In this document: in pieces, positions 16,814 through 25,374 of the stretch
How positions within the stretch are numbered: the first letter of the stretch is position 1
Layout: the number at the start of each line of letters is the position of its first letter
Source: Pseudomonas baetica
GTDB taxonomy: Bacteria; Pseudomonadota; Gammaproteobacteria; Pseudomonadales; Pseudomonadaceae
Assembly (NCBI RefSeq): GCF_002813455.1
Contig: NZ_PHHE01000001.1
Coordinates: forward strand, 4,770,001-4,834,000
Direction: 5' to 3'
Length of the DNA: 64,000 bases
Made by a program: the position numbers and the translations under genes
Notes under the pieces: model-generated
The model's input: the letters and a program-made list of their open reading frames with translations, nothing else
The model's database searches: none
What the model was told of the DNA's origin: nothing

Positions 16814-17830
16814 ATGGCACAGGGATTTACACCGGCGATCGAAATCTACGGCGCCAACCAGGCCTTGCTGAACCAGCGCCTGATCAGTTGGGAACACATT
16901 GATGCTGCCGGGATGGAGTCCGATCAACTGACATTGGTGATCGACCTGGAAGGCCTTGAAGGCTTGCCGACCCTGGGCGGAACAATCGGCCTGCGGGTGG
17001 GCTATCGGGAGTCCGGGCTGGTCGAAAAGGGCCAGTTCAAGGTGACTCGACTGACCCCGACGCTGTTCCCGTTGCGCTTGACGCTGGTGGCGACCGCAGC
17101 GCCTTTCAGCGGCAAGGATGAGACCCGATTCAAGGAACGGCGCACGGCCAGTCATGGCCCCACCACCCTTGGCGCACTGTTTCGCCAGTTGGTCTCGCCG
17201 CACGGTTTTTCGCCGCGCGTCGATCCCGAACTGGCGCTGATCCGGATTGCTCATGTTGATCAGTCGAACGAAACCGACATGAGCTTCATCACGCGACTGG
17301 CGCTCAAGTACGACGCGGTGGCCAAACCGTTCAACGACCTCTACGTATTGGCGAAACCGGCGCAGCTGAAAAACCTGTCGGGCCAGGTGATACCGGACGT
17401 CAGGCTGTCGGTGACCAGCAACAATCGACCGGGTGATCACGCCTTCATCAGCGCCACACTGGAAGAGACCGCTCGTACCCAGAACCAGGGTTGCAAGACC
17501 TGCTTCTGGGACATCGCCGCCGGCAAACTGCGCGAGGTGATAACCGGTTCCGAGCCCTACAAGGTCATTCGCCAGAAACAGGCCAGTGAAGAAGAAGCCA
17601 AAGCCATCGGCGAAGCCGAAGTGCGCAAGATGCTGCGCCAGAAATACAAGCTGAAGGTCACCTGCCCGGGCGATCCGCTTTTGGCTGCCGAAGGCCTGCT
17701 GGTGCTCGATGACACCTGGCCAGACTTCATGCGCGGTCGCTGGTCGATCGAAAAAGTCACCGCCAGCGGCAAGCGCGAGGAAAGCTATCGCTGCCTGATC
17801 GAGGCAACGGGCCTCGACCCCAAGGCCTGA
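16814..17830 (+). CDS. baseplate hub protein gpD-like
   Basis: 338 aa. AAGGAGG lies just before ATG 16814. Shows the late-control gene D fold: PAIEIYGANQALLNQRLISW at the start and THVDQSNETDMSFITRLA-like segment (residues about 150-175). P2 gpD forms the hub on which spike and tube rest. It is the last gene of module A; an IS element follows 24 bp later. Confidence 0.9.
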   Translation: MAQGFTPAIEIYGANQALLNQRLISWEHIDAAGMESDQLTLVIDLEGLEGLPTLGGTIGLRVGYRESGLVEKGQFKVTRLTPTLFPLRLTLVATAAPFSGKDETRFKERRTASHGPTTLGALFRQLVSPHGFSPRVDPELALIRIAHVDQSNETDMSFITRLALKYDAVAKPFNDLYVLAKPAQLKNLSGQVIPDVRLSVTSNNRPGDHAFISATLEETARTQNQGCKTCFWDIAAGKLREVITGSEPYKVIRQKQASEEEAKAIGEAEVRKMLRQKYKLKVTCPGDPLLAAEGLLVLDDTWPDFMRGRWSIEKVTASGKREESYRCLIEATGLDPKA

Positions 17831-17844
17831 TCCCTGCACAACAT

Positions 17845-17854
17845 CCCGTGGGAG
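17845..17854. repeat. left fragment of a REP cut by the IS element
   Basis: CCCGTGGGAG at 17845-17854 continues in CGAGCCTGCTCGCG at 19030 to rebuild an ordinary REP end. Confidence 0.8.
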
Positions 17855-17877
17855 ATTCTATGGTTGAGGGGAAGCCC

Positions 17878-18825
17878 TCAACTGACTTTTGTCTGATATT
17901 CGCTTTGCCCTTTCAGCAAGGCGAATACCACCCGAGCAAGTTTGCGAGCCAGCATCACCAACGCCTGCGTGGTGCTGAAACCCCGTGCTCTCTGGGCTTC
18001 GTAAAACCCTTTCCAGGCTATCGTACGGCTAGCCGACATCGCTGCGTTGTGCAAAAGTCGGCGGGCCTCGGGGTCTCCGCGCTTGGTCAAGCTGCGGCGA
18101 CCGTCCTTTTGCCCTGATTTCGATACCCGTAAATCCATGCCCAGGAAGGCGATAAACGCATCCGCGTTGCTAAATTCTCCCCGCTGAAACGCCGTGAGCA
18201 GGCGCGCTCCGGTCAGAAATCCAATGCCCTCAACTTTCAGGCAACGCTTCAATTGGCCGAGCAAACCGGCTTGTTTGAGCTGATCGTTGATCGTCTTTTC
18301 GATCATCGTTTCAAGCCGCTGCATGGATTTTATTTGTTCAGCAAAAGCTGCCTTCAACAGCGGCTCATTCGACCAGCTCTGCACCAGGCCGACCCTTGCC
18401 TGGACCAAAGCCGCGCGGCGGCGGAAAAGGCTCAGGAGCTGGCGGTACAGCGGTGATGGCGGGGTCCAGGGGTGCAACTCCTCGGCTTCGTTCTTCAGGT
18501 AACGGGCCAGCAGCTTGGCGTCCAAGGCGTCGGTTTTGGCGCGGATCTTCACGCCTTCGCGGTAGTGTTTGAGTTCATAGCCGCCCACCATGTAAATCGT
18601 GCAACCGGCCGCATAGGCCAAATCAGCGAATTCCAGGTGGTAGATGTTGGTTGCCTCAATGGCAATAGACACGGGGACGAGCAAGGCCTTCAGCCACTGC
18701 TTGATGGATGTTTTGGTATTGGGAATCGCTTCAAGCAGATCGCTATCGGCCTGATAAATCACCAGTTCATTTTTGGCGACATCCACGCCAACGATCGGAT
18801 TTGATAGAGCGACTGGCATTGCCAC
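17878..18825 (-). CDS. IS110-family DEDD/serine recombinase (transposase)
   Basis: About 315 aa from a GTG at 18825 with GGAGGA 6 nt upstream; the frame is open to an ATG at 18855. The RuvC-like DEDD domain shows VGVDVAK, AIEATNIYH and KTDALDAKLLARYL. The Tnp_20 domain shows EGIGFLTGARLL and, further on, RRLLHNAAMSASR with the candidate serine nucleophile. The gene appears intact. IS110 enzymes excise a circle and insert it at sites chosen by a bridge RNA made from the element's non-coding end. A hairpin GGTTGAGGG/CCCTCAACT just after the gene may end its transcript. Confidence 0.92.
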   Translation of the reverse strand: MAMPVALSNPIVGVDVAKNELVIYQADSDLLEAIPNTKTSIKQWLKALLVPVSIAIEATNIYHLEFADLAYAAGCTIYMVGGYELKHYREGVKIRAKTDALDAKLLARYLKNEAEELHPWTPPSPLYRQLLSLFRRRAALVQARVGLVQSWSNEPLLKAAFAEQIKSMQRLETMIEKTINDQLKQAGLLGQLKRCLKVEGIGFLTGARLLTAFQRGEFSNADAFIAFLGMDLRVSKSGQKDGRRSLTKRGDPEARRLLHNAAMSASRTIAWKGFYEAQRARGFSTTQALVMLARKLARVVFALLKGQSEYQTKVS

Positions 18826-18860
18826 AGGATTTCCTCCGGGATAAGGTTTGAGCACTTGAA

Positions 18861-19020
18861 GGGTTCACCCAGAGGCGCAGGCTTGTTCCTATCGTCGGTC
18901 TAGCCAGATGCATTCTTTATCGGCGCTTGGGTGAAAGGAGGAGGGGCGAAGTCTCCCACGGTCTGTGCTGCGTCAACAGTCAGAATCGAGCCTTGTCCCT
19001 CCTCCTCCCTTCAAGTCCTA
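18861..19020 (-). ncRNA. predicted IS110 bridge RNA
   Basis: Two stem-loops on the minus strand. The first is closed by AGGAGGAGGG/CCCTCCTCCT (18997-19006 with 18936-18945) and holds AGGCTCG (18987-18993), identical to the left target, then CCGTGGGAG (18953-18961), complementary to the right target with its CT core. The second is closed by TTCACCCA/TGGGTGAA (18928-18935 with 18864-18871) and holds AGAAT (18912-18916), as at the right end of the element, then ACAAG (18882-18886), complementary to its left end CTTGT. The order matches the target-binding and donor-binding loops described for IS621. Confidence 0.8.
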
Positions 19021-19029
19021 CCATACAAG

Positions 19030-19113
19030 CGAGCCTGCTCGCGAAGAGGCCGGCATATCTAACATTGATGGCGACTGACCCAGCGCTTTCGCGAGCAGGC
19101 TCGCTCCCACATT
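19030..19113. repeat. right part of the REPIN cut by the IS element
   Basis: Begins CGAGCCTGCTCGCGAAGAGG and ends with the inverted unit TTCGCGAGCAGGCTCGCTCC at 19089-19108. With 17845-17854 it forms a complete REPIN of the same type as the others in the window. Confidence 0.88.
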
Positions 19114-19152
19114 GGGCTCTGCGTTAACTCCCCCTAATTCTGGAACATCCCC

Positions 19153-19737
19153 ATGAAGATCACCCCGATCCTCACGCAGTTGCGTGCGCAATGCCCAAGC
19201 CTGGCCAATCACATTGCGGAGGGTATCGATCTGGCGTTGCTGCAAGGCAACCCTGATCTGCCGACACCTTCGGCCTACGTCACACCCCTGGCCGATGTGG
19301 CCAGCAACAGCAGCGCACAAAACCTCACCGCCCAAGCGATCCGCGACCGCTTCGAAATCGTCCTGGTGCTTGACGCCAGCGACGCTACAAAAGCGCTGGA
19401 TCGGTTGCACGACCTGCGCGCCGAACTGTGGCGCGCGCTGGTGGGTTTCAAAGTCGATATCGACTACAGCGCCATCGCCTACGACGGCGGTGAACTGGTC
19501 TCAATCAACAGCAGCCGCGCCTATTACCGGCTGCGCTTTTTTGCCGAGTTCCAGCTCGGTCGCAATCTGCCGAGTCAGCCTGCGGAGAGTTGGCACGAAC
19601 GTGAACTGGACGGTTTGTCGTCCTTTACCGGGGTCACCGTGCGGGTCGATGCGATCGACCCGGCCGACCCCAACCTGAAACACCCGGGCCCCGATGGGCG
19701 CGTGGAACTGACTTTCTCTGGAGACGTAACCCCATGA
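19153..19737 (+). CDS. Mu-like gp37 tail protein
   Basis: 194 aa. First gene of module B, starting MKITPILTQLRAQCPSLANH; this start, DVASNSSAQNLTAQAIRDRF and later YYRLRFFAEFQLGR fit the phage Gp37/tail terminator family found before DUF2635 and sheath genes in Mu-like phages. Probably caps the tail. Stop overlaps the next start by 4 bp. Confidence 0.75.
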   Translation: MKITPILTQLRAQCPSLANHIAEGIDLALLQGNPDLPTPSAYVTPLADVASNSSAQNLTAQAIRDRFEIVLVLDASDATKALDRLHDLRAELWRALVGFKVDIDYSAIAYDGGELVSINSSRAYYRLRFFAEFQLGRNLPSQPAESWHERELDGLSSFTGVTVRVDAIDPADPNLKHPGPDGRVELTFSGDVTP

Positions 19738-19916
19738 GCAATCGCATCACCGTAGTGCCGGCCGCTGGCCGTGCCGTGCCAGACCCGGAGGCGGGCGATC
19801 TGCTGCCTCTTGAAGGCCGTGAAGTGCTGGACAGCGCCTGGTGGCGCCGACGTCTGGCCGACGGCGATATCACACTCAAAACCGCAAAAGCGGCTAAACC
19901 ACAGGGAGCCAAATAA
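19734..19916 (+). CDS. DUF2635 family small protein
   Basis: 60 aa. RAVPDPEAGDLLPLEGREV and WWRRRLADGD are the DUF2635 signature. Found before Mu-like sheath genes; role unknown. Overlaps the sheath start by one base. Confidence 0.82.
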   Translation: MSNRITVVPAAGRAVPDPEAGDLLPLEGREVLDSAWWRRRLADGDITLKTAKAAKPQGAK

Positions 19917-21412
19917 TGGCGATCGGATTCAGCAACATCCCCGCGGACATTCGTGTACCGCTGTTCTATGCCGAAATGGACAACTCGGCCGCCAATAGCG
20001 CGAGCTCGACCCTGCGTCGTCTGATCGTGGCTCAGGTCAACGACAACATCGCCCCGACTGAAGTCGGCAAACTGATTTTGGTCTCCAGCGTCGCGCTGGC
20101 CAAGAGCATCGGTGGCCAAGGCTCGATGCTCGCCTCGATGTACGAGACCTTCCGCAAGGCCGACCCGATCGGCGAGATCTGGTGCCTGCCGCTGCACAAC
20201 ACTGAAGGTGCCATCGCCAAAGGCGTACTGACCCTGACCGGCACCGCCACTCAGGCTGGCGTACTCAACCTGTATGTCGGCGGCGTGCGTGTGCAAGCCA
20301 CCGTGGTCAACGGTGCCACCGCCGCTCAGGCAGCCACTGCGCTGGCGCAGAAAATCAACGCCAGTGCCGATCTCCCGGTGAGTGCTGCAGCGGCCGAAGG
20401 TGTGGTCACCTTGTCTGCCAAATGGACTGGCGACAGCGGCAATGACATCAGCCTGCAATTCAATCGCCTGGGCAAGAGCAACGGCGAAGAAACTCCGGCC
20501 GGCCTGACCACCGCCATCACCGCCATGACCGGCGGCGCTGGCGTCCCGGATCAGATCGCTGCCGTGGCGGCACTGGGTGACGAGCCATTCGAGTTCATCG
20601 CACTGCCATGGTCGGACCTGTCGACCCTCAACACCTGGCAAGCGGTCATGGATGACAGCACCGGTCGCTGGTCGTGGGCCAAGCAACTGTTCGGTCACGT
20701 CTACAGCGCCAAGCGCGGTACCGTCGGCACTCTGGTGGCGGCCGGTCAGGCGCGTAATGACCAGCACATGACCATTCAGGCGCTGGAGCCGGGTGTTCCG
20801 CAACCGTTCTGGGTACAAGCGGCTGCACTGGCTGCGCGCACCGCGGTGTTTATCTCGGCCGACGCCAGCCGTCCGACCCAGAGCGGCAGCTTGCCGGGTG
20901 TCGACCCAGCGCCGGCGAGCGAGCGTTTCACCCTGACCGAGCGTCAGTCGCTGCTCAACTACGGCATCGCCACGGCTTACTACGAAGGCGGTTACGTGCG
21001 CATCCAGCGTTCGATCACCACCTACCAGAAAAACGCTTACGGCCAGGCCGACAACTCCTACCTGGACAGCGAAACCATGCACCAGTCGGCGTTCATCGTG
21101 CGTCGTCTGCAAAGCGTGATCACCAGCAAATACGGCCGGCACAAACTGGCCTCCGACGGCACCCGTTTCGGCGCCGGCCAGCCGATCGTGACGCCTGCGA
21201 CCATTCGCGGTGAGCTGATCGCCCAGTACGCCAAGCTCGAACTGGAAGGCCACGTGGAGAACGCCGAGCTGTTCGCCGAGCACCTGATCGTCGAGCGCGA
21301 CGTGCAGGACCCGAGCCGCGTGAACGTGCTGTTCCCGCCGGATTACATCAACGGTCTGCGCGTGTTCGCATTGCTCAACCAATTCCGTCTGCAGTACGAC
21401 GACGCGGCTTGA
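19916..21412 (+). CDS. module B contractile tail sheath protein (Mu gpL-like)
   Basis: 498 aa, close to the 495 aa of Mu gpL and longer than the module A sheath. N-terminal AIGFSNIPADIRVPLFYAEM, central GVPDQIAAVAALGDEPFEFI, C-terminal VLFPPDYINGLRVFALLNQF. A separate sheath means module B builds its own particle and does not merely supply parts to module A. Confidence 0.92.
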   Translation: MAIGFSNIPADIRVPLFYAEMDNSAANSASSTLRRLIVAQVNDNIAPTEVGKLILVSSVALAKSIGGQGSMLASMYETFRKADPIGEIWCLPLHNTEGAIAKGVLTLTGTATQAGVLNLYVGGVRVQATVVNGATAAQAATALAQKINASADLPVSAAAAEGVVTLSAKWTGDSGNDISLQFNRLGKSNGEETPAGLTTAITAMTGGAGVPDQIAAVAALGDEPFEFIALPWSDLSTLNTWQAVMDDSTGRWSWAKQLFGHVYSAKRGTVGTLVAAGQARNDQHMTIQALEPGVPQPFWVQAAALAARTAVFISADASRPTQSGSLPGVDPAPASERFTLTERQSLLNYGIATAYYEGGYVRIQRSITTYQKNAYGQADNSYLDSETMHQSAFIVRRLQSVITSKYGRHKLASDGTRFGAGQPIVTPATIRGELIAQYAKLELEGHVENAELFAEHLIVERDVQDPSRVNVLFPPDYINGLRVFALLNQFRLQYDDAA

Positions 21413-21437
21413 TAACCGCGTTTAGCGTCAAGCCTTC

Positions 21438-21462
21438 AGCCCACCTCGCGTGGGCTTTTTTA
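21438..21462 (+). terminator. terminator-like hairpin between sheath and tube
   Basis: Stem AGCCCAC/GTGGGCT followed by TTTTTT. Probably trims or tunes the sheath transcript; the tube gene has its own AAGGGAG ribosome site just after it. Confidence 0.8.
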
Positions 21463-21479
21463 TTCAAGGGAGTAACACC

Positions 21480-21827
21480 ATGGGTCAACTGATTGCAGGC
21501 ACCTGCTACGTCAAGGTCGACGGCGCGCAACTGACTATCAATGGCGGCTGCGAAGCCCCGCTGATGGCCGTCAAACGCGAAACCGTCGTACCCGGCTTCT
21601 ACAAGGAAACCGACATCGCACCGTCGTTCAAAGTGACCGCGCTGCACACCGCCGACTTCCCGCTGAAGAAGCTGATCGAAGGCACCGACATCACCGTCAC
21701 CTGCGAATTCAGCAACGGCAAAGTCTACGTACTGGCCGGCGCGTATCTGGTCGAAGAGCCAGTCTCCAAAGGCGATGACGCCACCATCGAACTGAAATTC
21801 GAAGGCATCAAGGGGACCTGGCAATGA
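21480..21827 (+). CDS. module B tail tube protein (Mu gpM-like)
   Basis: 115 aa from ATG 21480 (MGQLIAGTCYVKVDGAQLTI). Size and segments such as KRETVVPGFYKETDIAPSF fit the phage tail tube protein family of Mu and related phages. Stop overlaps the next start. Confidence 0.9.
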   Translation: MGQLIAGTCYVKVDGAQLTINGGCEAPLMAVKRETVVPGFYKETDIAPSFKVTALHTADFPLKKLIEGTDITVTCEFSNGKVYVLAGAYLVEEPVSKGDDATIELKFEGIKGTWQ

Positions 21828-22120
21828 GCGGCGCCGTGAAGCTTCAAGTTGCGATCGAAGCTCACGGCGAGCCCCTGACCGAACTCGTCCTGCGCCGTCC
21901 GACGGTGCAGGAAGTGCGAGCGATCAAGGCGCTGCCGTACAAGATCGACAAGAGCGAAGAGGTCAGCCTCGACATGGACGTCGCGGCCAAATACATCGCC
22001 GTGTGCGCCGGCATTCCGCCGTCGTCGGTCAACCAGCTCGATCTGGCTGACCTCAACGCGCTGAGCTGGGCCGTTGCGAGTTTTTTCATGAGTGCGGCGT
22101 CGGCGCCATCACCGACCTGA
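21824..22120 (+). CDS. tail assembly chaperone, Mu gp41-like (zero-frame product)
   Basis: 98 aa. VKLQVAIEAHGEPLTELVLR, RRPTVQEVRAIKALPY and the short DVAAKYIAVCAGIPPSSV fit the phage tail assembly chaperone family. The zero frame ends soon after a slippery site at 22081-22087. Confidence 0.82.
   Translation: MSGAVKLQVAIEAHGEPLTELVLRRPTVQEVRAIKALPYKIDKSEEVSLDMDVAAKYIAVCAGIPPSSVNQLDLADLNALSWAVASFFMSAASAPSPT
22081..22087 (+). promoter_or_regulatory. programmed -1 frameshift site (T TTT TTC)
   Basis: The gp41 frame reads AGT TTT TTC ATG. T-TTT-TTC fits the X-XXY-YYZ slippery rule. The -1 frame beyond it is open for 54 codons and ends exactly at the tape measure start. Confidence 0.8.
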
Positions 22121-22251
22121 TCGCTGTCGCCTATGACCTGGCCTGGTTCTGGAAGGTTGACCCCGAACAGATGATGGCCAGGCCACTGGATGTGCTCCGC
22201 GAATCGCTGGAGCACGCGCAACGGATCAATGCGATGCAGCAGGTGCAGTGA
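22088..22251 (+). CDS. frameshift extension of the module B tail chaperone
   Basis: Reads HECGVGAITDLIAVAYDLAW and on through KVDPEQMMARPLDVLRESLE to a TGA at 22249-22251 that overlaps the tape measure ATG. There is no start codon with a ribosome site early in this frame, so it is expected only as a fusion of about 142 aa. In Mu and its relatives the gp41 chaperone is likewise extended by frameshifting. Confidence 0.8.
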
Positions 22252-24149
22252 TGGCAGACACAGATAGCAAACCGAAAACATCGGTGCTGATTACCGGCAT
22301 CGATGAGCTGTCGCCCAAGCTCGGTGCCCTCCGGGCCAAGGTCGAGAGCTTCAAGAAAAATCTCGAGCAGACCGGTCTGGGCAAACTCGACATCAGCGGG
22401 TTGTTCAAGGGCGGCAGCGTGATCACGCCGTTCGTGGACGGTATCAAGTCGGCGGCAGCCTTTCAGGGCAAGTTGGCCGACGTCAGCGAGACGGCAAAAA
22501 CCGTCGACCTGCCCGCCGCGCCGAAAGCCGCTGCGCAGAACATGAACGTGTTCAGTGCGTCGATGGAAAAGGTTTCGGCCGCCGTCGATGCCGCACTGGT
22601 GCCGGCGGTCGGCGCACTCGTGGTCGGACTGGAACCGATGCTGACCCAGGTCGGCAGCCTGCTCGCCGATAACCCGAAACTGGTCGAAGGCCTGGCGGCG
22701 GGGGCGATTGCCTTCTCCGCCATGCAAACCGCCGTCACCGGCATGACCCAAGTGATGGACGTGATGAGCATGGTGCTCAAGACCAATCCGATCATGTTGA
22801 TCGCGATGGGCATCGCGGTGGCGGCCGGTTTGATTTATGCCAATTGGACGCCGATCAGCGCTTTCTTCAAGGGCCTGTGGGAGGGCGTGAAAAACATGGG
22901 GGCGAGTGCGATGGCGACGTTGCGCTCGATCCTCGATTGGCGCCCGCTGGATGCACTGGCGGCGTTGTGGTCACCGATCACGGGATTCTTCTCGGGCATC
23001 TGGGACAAGGTCAAAACCGTCACCGCGCCGGTGATCGACTTTTTCAAATCGGTGTTCTCGTGGACGCCCGCCGGCATGATCCTGGAAAACTGGGCGCCGC
23101 TGACGGGACTGTTTTCGGCGATCTGGGAATTGCTCAAGGCCTTGAGTGTGCCGGTGATGGCGTTTCTCAGAAACCTGTTTGATTTCTCGCCGATGCAGAT
23201 GATCAGCAGTGCGTGGGGCGGTGTTGTCACGTACTTCGAGCCGATGTTCGCCGGGCTGCGAAAAGTGGCGCAGTCGACTAAAGAGTTCTTCGTTTCGTTG
23301 TTCGACTTCTCGCCGATGCAGATGATCACCAGCGCTTGGGGCAGTGTCGTTGCGTACTTCCAGCCGTTGTGGGCGGCACTGCAATCGGCTGTACAAAGCA
23401 CCCGAGAGGCTTTGCGGACGTTGTTCGATTTTTTCCCGATGGAAATGATCACCAGCGCCTGGGGCGGTGTCGTTGGATTTTTCGAACCGATCTGGATGGC
23501 TCTGCAAACGTCAGTGCAACAGGTCAAAGGCTTTTTCACCAGCCTGTTCGAGTGGTCGCCGCTGGAGCAGATTGCGCAGTACTGGCAGCCGATCGGTGAA
23601 GTATTTTCGGCGCTGTGGGATGTACTGCTGGCGTTGTCCGCGCCGGTCGTGGATTTTCTGCACACCCTGTTCGAATGGAAGCCCCTGGATCAGATCATCG
23701 AGAGCTGGGGGCCGATCACCGAGTGGTTCGGCGAGTTGTGGCAAAAGCTGCAAACCGTCATCGCGCCGATCAAGGAACTGTTCGACGGTGGTTTCGCCGG
23801 GTTGATCGCCAAGGTCACCGGCAAGGTCGAAACCCTGACCCAAGCGCAACGCCAGACCAATGCCGAAGGCAAAGGTGAATTGGCCCCAGCGTTTTTTGGC
23901 GCAAACCCTCAAACGCCGTCCACCGGGGCGTTGCAGGGCGGCTCCTTGCCGCAATCCTCCAGCGCACTGATCCAGCAAAGCGCCGCCAATAACCGTACGC
24001 AACTCGAAGGCGGCCTGACGGTGCGCTTCGAAAATGCGCCGGCGGGGCTGCGTACCGATCAACCGCAAAGCAATCAACCGGGCCTGGCGCTGTCTTCGCG
24101 CATTGGCTATCGCTCGCTGTCGGCAGGAGGTTCCAATGAACTGGCGTGA
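22251..24149 (+). CDS. module B tape measure protein with seven 41-residue repeats
   Basis: 632 aa from ATG 22251. After an N-terminal helical part and hydrophobic segments (about residues 110-200), residues about 220-510 are made of seven repeats of 41 aa, each starting F-D/E-F/W-x-P and containing a conserved W about 12 residues on (for example FDFSPMQMITSAWGSVVAYF). The C-terminal part is polar. Repeats three to five are almost identical. The repeat number should set tail length. Confidence 0.88.
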   Translation: MADTDSKPKTSVLITGIDELSPKLGALRAKVESFKKNLEQTGLGKLDISGLFKGGSVITPFVDGIKSAAAFQGKLADVSETAKTVDLPAAPKAAAQNMNVFSASMEKVSAAVDAALVPAVGALVVGLEPMLTQVGSLLADNPKLVEGLAAGAIAFSAMQTAVTGMTQVMDVMSMVLKTNPIMLIAMGIAVAAGLIYANWTPISAFFKGLWEGVKNMGASAMATLRSILDWRPLDALAALWSPITGFFSGIWDKVKTVTAPVIDFFKSVFSWTPAGMILENWAPLTGLFSAIWELLKALSVPVMAFLRNLFDFSPMQMISSAWGGVVTYFEPMFAGLRKVAQSTKEFFVSLFDFSPMQMITSAWGSVVAYFQPLWAALQSAVQSTREALRTLFDFFPMEMITSAWGGVVGFFEPIWMALQTSVQQVKGFFTSLFEWSPLEQIAQYWQPIGEVFSALWDVLLALSAPVVDFLHTLFEWKPLDQIIESWGPITEWFGELWQKLQTVIAPIKELFDGGFAGLIAKVTGKVETLTQAQRQTNAEGKGELAPAFFGANPQTPSTGALQGGSLPQSSSALIQQSAANNRTQLEGGLTVRFENAPAGLRTDQPQSNQPGLALSSRIGYRSLSAGGSNELA

Positions 24150-25371
24150 CCGTTTGTTGCCGGCATCGTTTCGCGGTGTCGGGTTCTGGATCGATCAGGC
24201 GAAAACCCCGGTCGGTCGCAAAGGTCAGTTGCACGAGTATCCGCAACGCGACCTGCCGTATTTCGAGGATCTTGGCCAGCAGGCCAAGACCCATGATCTG
24301 ACGGCCTTCATCATCGGCGCCGATTGCCTGGAGCAGCGCGACAAGTTGCTCAAGGCATTGGAGGCGGGCAGTGGTGAACTGGTGCACCCATGGCTCGGCC
24401 GCCTGCAAGTCAAGGTCGGCGAATGCGACATGACCCACACCCGCCAGGACGGCGGTCTGGTGACTTTCGCGTTGAAGTTTTACCCCGATAAACCGCTGCC
24501 TTTTCCGACCGCCAACGTCAGCACCCAGAAAGTTCTGTTGGCCAAAGCCGACACACTGTTGGGTTCGGCAGTGGCGCGCTTCGAACAGGCGATGACCCTG
24601 ATCAAGGCTGCGCGAATCGGCATTGCCAACCTGCGCAACAGCCTTACCGGGGTGTACGAGGTGATCAAGGAACAGCTCAAACCGCTGATCGAGCAGTACC
24701 GGCAGATCACCGAACTGGTCAAAGCGGTCAAGGAATTGCCCAAGGAAGTGGCGGCCGAGTTCAAGGGCTTGCTCGGCGATATCAAGGCGCTCAAGGAATT
24801 CGCGAAGGAAGGCTATCGTGGCGTGATTGCCGACGTGTCCCAACAACTCGAAGCCATCCGCAAGGCTGATGCGCCGAAGATCACCACCGGCAAGGACACC
24901 AACGCGGCGGCGCAAGCCATGGCCGATCTGGTGCAGGACACTCTGCTGGTGAAAGTGGCGCAATGGGTGGCGTCGATGCCGATAGCGACCCCCGCGGTGA
25001 AATTGTCATCGACACCGTCGGTGGCTCAGCAGGCGGATCAACCGGTGACCCGTCAGGAAGTGCCGGTGACCGATGAGATGAAAGCGCTGCAGAAGGCTAT
25101 CGGGGCGGCCATTGATCCGATGCTGGACAAGGCCGATCCCAAGCATCACCAGGCAATCAATGATGTGAAGGAAGCGCTGATTGCGCATCTCAAGGCAGTG
25201 GCGTCATCCGGTGTGCGACAGGTCAGTAAGTCGTTCCAGGAAAGCCTGCCGGCGCTGGTCGTGGCCTACAAGCAATTTGCCGATGCCACACGGGTGACTC
25301 AAGTGACTCAGAGCAACGCGATGAACCATCCGGGCTTTTCACCTAACGATGTGAAAGTGTCCAGGGAGTAA
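24136..25371 (+). CDS. DNA circularisation N-terminal domain protein (Mu gpN/gp43-like)
   Basis: 411 aa from ATG 24136, inside the end of the tape measure gene. N-terminal RDRLLPASFRGVGFWIDQAK and KTHDLTAFIIGADCLEQRDK are the DNA_circ_N signature; in contractile tails this protein is part of the baseplate hub. The remainder is long and helical, as in Mu gpN. Confidence 0.87.
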   Translation: MNWRDRLLPASFRGVGFWIDQAKTPVGRKGQLHEYPQRDLPYFEDLGQQAKTHDLTAFIIGADCLEQRDKLLKALEAGSGELVHPWLGRLQVKVGECDMTHTRQDGGLVTFALKFYPDKPLPFPTANVSTQKVLLAKADTLLGSAVARFEQAMTLIKAARIGIANLRNSLTGVYEVIKEQLKPLIEQYRQITELVKAVKELPKEVAAEFKGLLGDIKALKEFAKEGYRGVIADVSQQLEAIRKADAPKITTGKDTNAAAQAMADLVQDTLLVKVAQWVASMPIATPAVKLSSTPSVAQQADQPVTRQEVPVTDEMKALQKAIGAAIDPMLDKADPKHHQAINDVKEALIAHLKAVASSGVRQVSKSFQESLPALVVAYKQFADATRVTQVTQSNAMNHPGFSPNDVKVSRE

Positions 25372-25374
25372 GCC

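Larger units (their letters stand above)
17855..19029 (-). mobile_element. IS110-family insertion sequence inserted in a REPIN
   Basis: About 1175 bp, without terminal inverted repeats. In the direction of the transposase the junctions read AGGCTCG-CT-TGTATGG and ATAGAAT-CT-CCCACGG, so a CT core is present at both ends and the target was AGGCTCG-CT-CCCACGG. The non-coding part before the transposase is about 200 bp and that after it about 23 bp, the arrangement of the IS110 subgroup and not of IS1111. Confidence 0.88.

Noticed and set aside
19634..21382. 582-codon minus-strand frame
   Set aside because: Shadow of the module B sheath gene, rich in Arg, Gly and His with no motifs.
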